From the NCBI GenBank assembly GCA_019911985.1, contig JAIOJO010000436.1, positions 1 to 7,421 on the forward strand: a DNA stretch of 7,421 bases. The letters run 5' to 3'. A model generated the notes under the pieces. The model worked only from the letters and a program-made list of their open reading frames with translations, searched no databases and was not told the DNA's origin. Shown here in pieces: positions 4,915-7,421 of this stretch; position 1 is the first letter of the stretch; every line of letters begins with the position of its first letter. Source of the DNA: Sulfuricellaceae bacterium. Lineage in GTDB: Bacteria > Pseudomonadota > Gammaproteobacteria > Burkholderiales > UBA9220. Made by a program: the position numbers and the translations under genes.

Positions 4915-6462
4915 TTAGTCCATCGCCGCAGGCACCCCGCTCGCGGTGGCCTGCCTGGCCGGCGCCCGCAGCAGGACGAGCAAGGGGATGGCGGCCAACG
5001 TGATCCACATCATCAGCCGAAAATCCTGCAAATACGCCAGCGTGGCGGCCTGGCGCGTCACTTCGGCATCGATTGCCGCCAGCCCCTGGGGCGTATTCAG
5101 CGTGTAGGCGCCCGCCTCGACCGCCTGCCTCAGCGCCAAATTATAGTGGTTGATGTAGTCGGCGAACGCCGCATGATTGGCCTGCGTGCGTTGCGCCAGA
5201 TAGGTAATCACCACCGAGATGCCGATACTGCTGCCGATGTTGCGCATCAGGCTGAACAGCGCCGTGCCTTCGTTGCGGTAGCGCGCCGCCAGGGTGGAAA
5301 AGGTGACGGTGGACAAGGGCACGAAGATAAAGCCCAGGCCCAGGCCCTGCGTGATGCCGGTGCGCACGATGTCCCAGTTGCCGATGTCCGTGTTGAAGCG
5401 GGTCATCTCCCACAGCGACAGGGTGGTCAGGACCAGGCCGAGAAAAATCATCCGGCGCGCGTCCACCTTGCCGGACAGCTTGCCCACCGTAAACATCGCG
5501 ATCATGGTGCCTACGCCGCGCGGAGCCAGCAGATAGCCGACATTGATCACCGGGTAGCCCAGCAGGTTTTGCATGAACGGCGGCAGCAAGGCCATGGTGG
5601 CGAGCAGGATGACGCCGACGGTGAAGATGAACAGCAGGCCGACGCTGAAGTTGCGATCCTTGAACAGTCCGGGTTCGAGGAAGGGATGTTCGTGGGTGAA
5701 TATGTGGGCGATGAACAGATAGAGCGACAACCCCGCGAGCATGGCCTCGGCGGTCACTTCCGGGCTGGCGAACCAGGCGAGGGATTCGCCGCGATCCAGC
5801 ATCATCTGCAACGCGCCGATGCCGATGCTCAGCAGCGCGAAGCCGAGCAAGTCGAAACGCCGCGAACGGTCGAGCGGCGTTTCGTGCACGAAGGCCGCCA
5901 GTCCGAACCATGCCAGCAGGCCGAACGGCAAGTTGATGTAGAACACCCAGCGCCAACTGTAATACTCGGTCAGCCAGCCGCCGAGCGTGGGGCCGAGTAT
6001 CGGCCCCACCATCACGCCCACGCCCCACATCGCCATCGCCGATCCATGGCGCTCGCGCGGGTAGGTATCGAGCAGCACGGCCTGCGACAAGGGCACGAGG
6101 CTCGCGCCGAATACCCCTTGCAGCAGGCGAAACAGCACGATCTGGTTCAAGCTTTGCGCCGCGCCGCACAGCATGGACGCCAGCGTGAAACCGACCACCG
6201 ACCACATGAAGACGTGCTTGCGTCCCCAGCGCGCCGTGATGAAACCGGTCAGGGGCATGAAGATCGCCGCCGCCACGATGTAGGAGGTCAGCACCCAGGA
6301 AATCTGATCCTGGGTCGCGCCCATCGTCCCCTGCATGTGCGGCAAGGCCACGTTGGCGATGGTGGTGTCCAGCGCCTGCATGATGGTCGTCAGCATCACC
6401 GACAACGTGACCAAACCGCGGCGCGCGCTTTCCGGGCCGGCGGCTGCGGTGGAAGCGTTCAT
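4915..6462 (-). CDS. emrB: EmrB/QacA-family (DHA2) MFS multidrug efflux transporter
   Basis: Inner-membrane proton-driven drug exporter of 515 aa, the normal length of the 14-helix DHA2 family. Diagnostic motifs are in order: LDTTIANVALP (31-41, motif D1), GFITARWGRKHVF (73-85, motif A, loop 2-3), RLLQGVFGASLVP (112-124, motif B), GPILGPTLGGWL (153-164, antiporter motif C in helix 5) and SWRWVFYINLPFG (169-181). A large hydrophilic stretch at about 425-475 before the last helix matches the periplasmic loop of EmrB-type proteins. The start ATG is 10 nt after the emrA stop and preceded by CCAGGG, so the two are one operon. It should work with EmrA and an outer-membrane TolC-like channel. Substrates cannot be read; hydrophobic drugs, uncouplers or fatty acids are usual for EmrB/FarB relatives. 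No clear terminator follows. Confidence 0.95.
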   Translation of the reverse strand: MNASTAAAGPESARRGLVTLSVMLTTIMQALDTTIANVALPHMQGTMGATQDQISWVLTSYIVAAAIFMPLTGFITARWGRKHVFMWSVVGFTLASMLCGAAQSLNQIVLFRLLQGVFGASLVPLSQAVLLDTYPRERHGSAMAMWGVGVMVGPILGPTLGGWLTEYYSWRWVFYINLPFGLLAWFGLAAFVHETPLDRSRRFDLLGFALLSIGIGALQMMLDRGESLAWFASPEVTAEAMLAGLSLYLFIAHIFTHEHPFLEPGLFKDRNFSVGLLFIFTVGVILLATMALLPPFMQNLLGYPVINVGYLLAPRGVGTMIAMFTVGKLSGKVDARRMIFLGLVLTTLSLWEMTRFNTDIGNWDIVRTGITQGLGLGFIFVPLSTVTFSTLAARYRNEGTALFSLMRNIGSSIGISVVITYLAQRTQANHAAFADYINHYNLALRQAVEAGAYTLNTPQGLAAIDAEVTRQAATLAYLQDFRLMMWITLAAIPLLVLLRAPARQATASGVPAAMD

Positions 6463-6472
6463 TGCCCTGGAC

Positions 6473-7421
6473 TCAAAGCGAAAATCCGAGCACGCGGCGG
6501 CGATGGCCGGTGTCGATTTCCGTGACGGCGCTCAATCCCGCGCGCAGTTGCGGCAGGCCCGGCGCGGCGTCGAGCCTGATCCGCACCGGCACCCGCTGGG
6601 CGATCTTGACCCAGTTGCCGGTGGCATTCTGCGCGGGGATGACAGAGAACTCCGCGCCGGTGGCCGGACTCAGGCTGTCCACCACACCCCTCCAAAGCGC
6701 ATTCGGATAGGCATCGATATGAACCTCGGCCGGCTGGCCCGGGCGAATGTGACCTAGATCCGTTTCGGTGAAGTTGGCCTCGACCCAAAGATGGCCGCCG
6801 ACCACCAAGGCCATGGCCGTATTGCCTGCAGCGATGTACTGCCCCGGCTTGGGCGGGTTGCTGACGGCGCCCGGCAGCGAAGCGCGTACCTGCGTTCGCG
6901 CCAAGTCGAGCCGAGCTTGTTCCAGCTCGGCCAGCGCCGCACGATAGCTCGGATGATTCTCGACCGGATCGCCAACGCTGCCGCCCAGGGTTTCCGCGAT
7001 GCGCTTCAGATCCTCCCTCAAGACTTCGATTTGCTGCGCGGCGAGTTCGCTGCTTTGTCTTGCATCGTCGTACTTGGACGCGGAGATGAAATTTCGGGCC
7101 ACCAGATTGACTTGGCGCCGCTGCTCTTTCTGCGCGAAAGCGTACTTGGTCCGCGCCAGCGCGATTTCCGCCTGCTTCTCGCGATAGCTCGCCTGCATCG
7201 CCGCGAGATCGGCGCGCACCTGCGCCAGCTTGGCTTCGGCCTTGTCCACCGCGACCCGGAACGCGGCCGAGTCGATGCGGAACAACGGCTGGCCGCGGGT
7301 TACCGTCTGATTCTCTCGAACGAACACCTCCTTGATCGTGCCCGAAACGTCCGCACTGACCGGCACCTTGTCCGCCTTGACGTAGGCGTTGTCGGTTTCG
7401 ACGTAGCGCCCGCCCTTCAAA
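6473..7421 (-). CDS. emrA: EmrA/HlyD-family membrane fusion protein (N-terminus outside window)
   Basis: Periplasmic adaptor joining EmrB to an outer-membrane channel. The window holds the last 315 or so residues. The first visible codon at the edge is a TTG leucine within the protein, not a real start, and the cytoplasmic tail and single membrane helix expected before it are cut off. Visible order: GRYVETDNAYVKAD (4-17), which normally follows the membrane helix; a lipoyl half-domain (SADVSGTIKEVFVRENQTVT, 22-41); an alpha-helical coiled-coil hairpin (about 55-178) rich in A, E, Q and R; the second lipoyl half (VRASLPGAVSNPPKPGQYI, 178-196); and a beta-barrel with VEANFTETDLGHIRPGQPAEV (213-233). 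PAQNATGNWVKIAQRVPVRI (262-281) is a hallmark of the EmrA branch. It lies 10 nt upstream of emrB in the same operon. A regulator or outer-membrane gene may lie beyond the window; none is visible. Confidence 0.95.
   Translation of the reverse strand, partial: LKGGRYVETDNAYVKADKVPVSADVSGTIKEVFVRENQTVTRGQPLFRIDSAAFRVAVDKAEAKLAQVRADLAAMQASYREKQAEIALARTKYAFAQKEQRRQVNLVARNFISASKYDDARQSSELAAQQIEVLREDLKRIAETLGGSVGDPVENHPSYRAALAELEQARLDLARTQVRASLPGAVSNPPKPGQYIAAGNTAMALVVGGHLWVEANFTETDLGHIRPGQPAEVHIDAYPNALWRGVVDSLSPATGAEFSVIPAQNATGNWVKIAQRVPVRIRLDAAPGLPQLRAGLSAVTEIDTGHRRRVLGFSL

Noticed and set aside
4451..5008. 185-codon minus-strand ORF containing the second usp piece
   Set aside because: Only residues about 81-140 resemble Usp. 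The upstream part overlaps the end of emrB and the downstream part is antisense to the MBL gene, so it is not a real gene as a whole.
4876..6525. Long plus-strand ORF (549 codons) opposite emrB
   Set aside because: Its composition is dominated by R, H, Q, A and G with no recognisable domain. This is the usual open antisense frame of a GC-rich membrane protein gene.

Overview
The window looks like chromosomal DNA from a GC-rich proteobacterium, most likely a gammaproteobacterium. The divergent trmJ/suhB pair is an arrangement also seen in E. coli and relatives. A methylotroph-type lineage (Methylococcales or similar) is possible from the style of the MBL-fold protein and the small Usp remnant, but that is only an impression. 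I saw no tRNA, rRNA, CRISPR array, insertion sequence or phage gene.

Layout, left to right. (1) Positions 16-1674 hold two housekeeping RNA-related genes, trmJ (minus; tRNA 2'-O-methyltransferase) and suhB (plus; inositol monophosphatase family, antitermination factor in E. coli), diverging from a spacer of about 80 bp. (2) Positions 1664-3340 form a tightly packed minus-strand signalling unit. In transcription order it has a possible 36-codon leader ORF, a CheC-family CheY-P phosphatase with both active-site motifs, and a PAS-GGDEF diguanylate cyclase. Each junction overlaps (TGATG, then 17 nt), which suggests translational coupling. The cyclase end overlaps the convergent suhB end by 11 bp. 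(3) Positions 3341-3589 are a non-coding, locally AT-rich divergent promoter region with a direct repeat. (4) Positions 3590-4540 (plus) encode an exported MBL-fold protein whose first zinc motif has lost both HxH histidines. (5) Positions about 4589-4839 (minus) hold the remains of a universal stress protein gene, with an internal deletion, a frameshift and no proper C-terminus, followed by a probable terminator. (6) Positions 4915-7421 (minus) carry an EmrA/EmrB-type drug efflux pair; EmrA runs off the right edge of the window.

How they work together: the CheC-like phosphatase and the cyclase are probably one output module joining CheY-phosphate turnover to c-di-GMP synthesis. EmrA and EmrB form an inner-membrane pump plus periplasmic adaptor. 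The other genes are functionally independent neighbours. The least ordinary items are the coupled leader-cheC-GGDEF chain, the MBL protein without HxH and the decayed usp gene. I do not see a clearly new multi-gene system.
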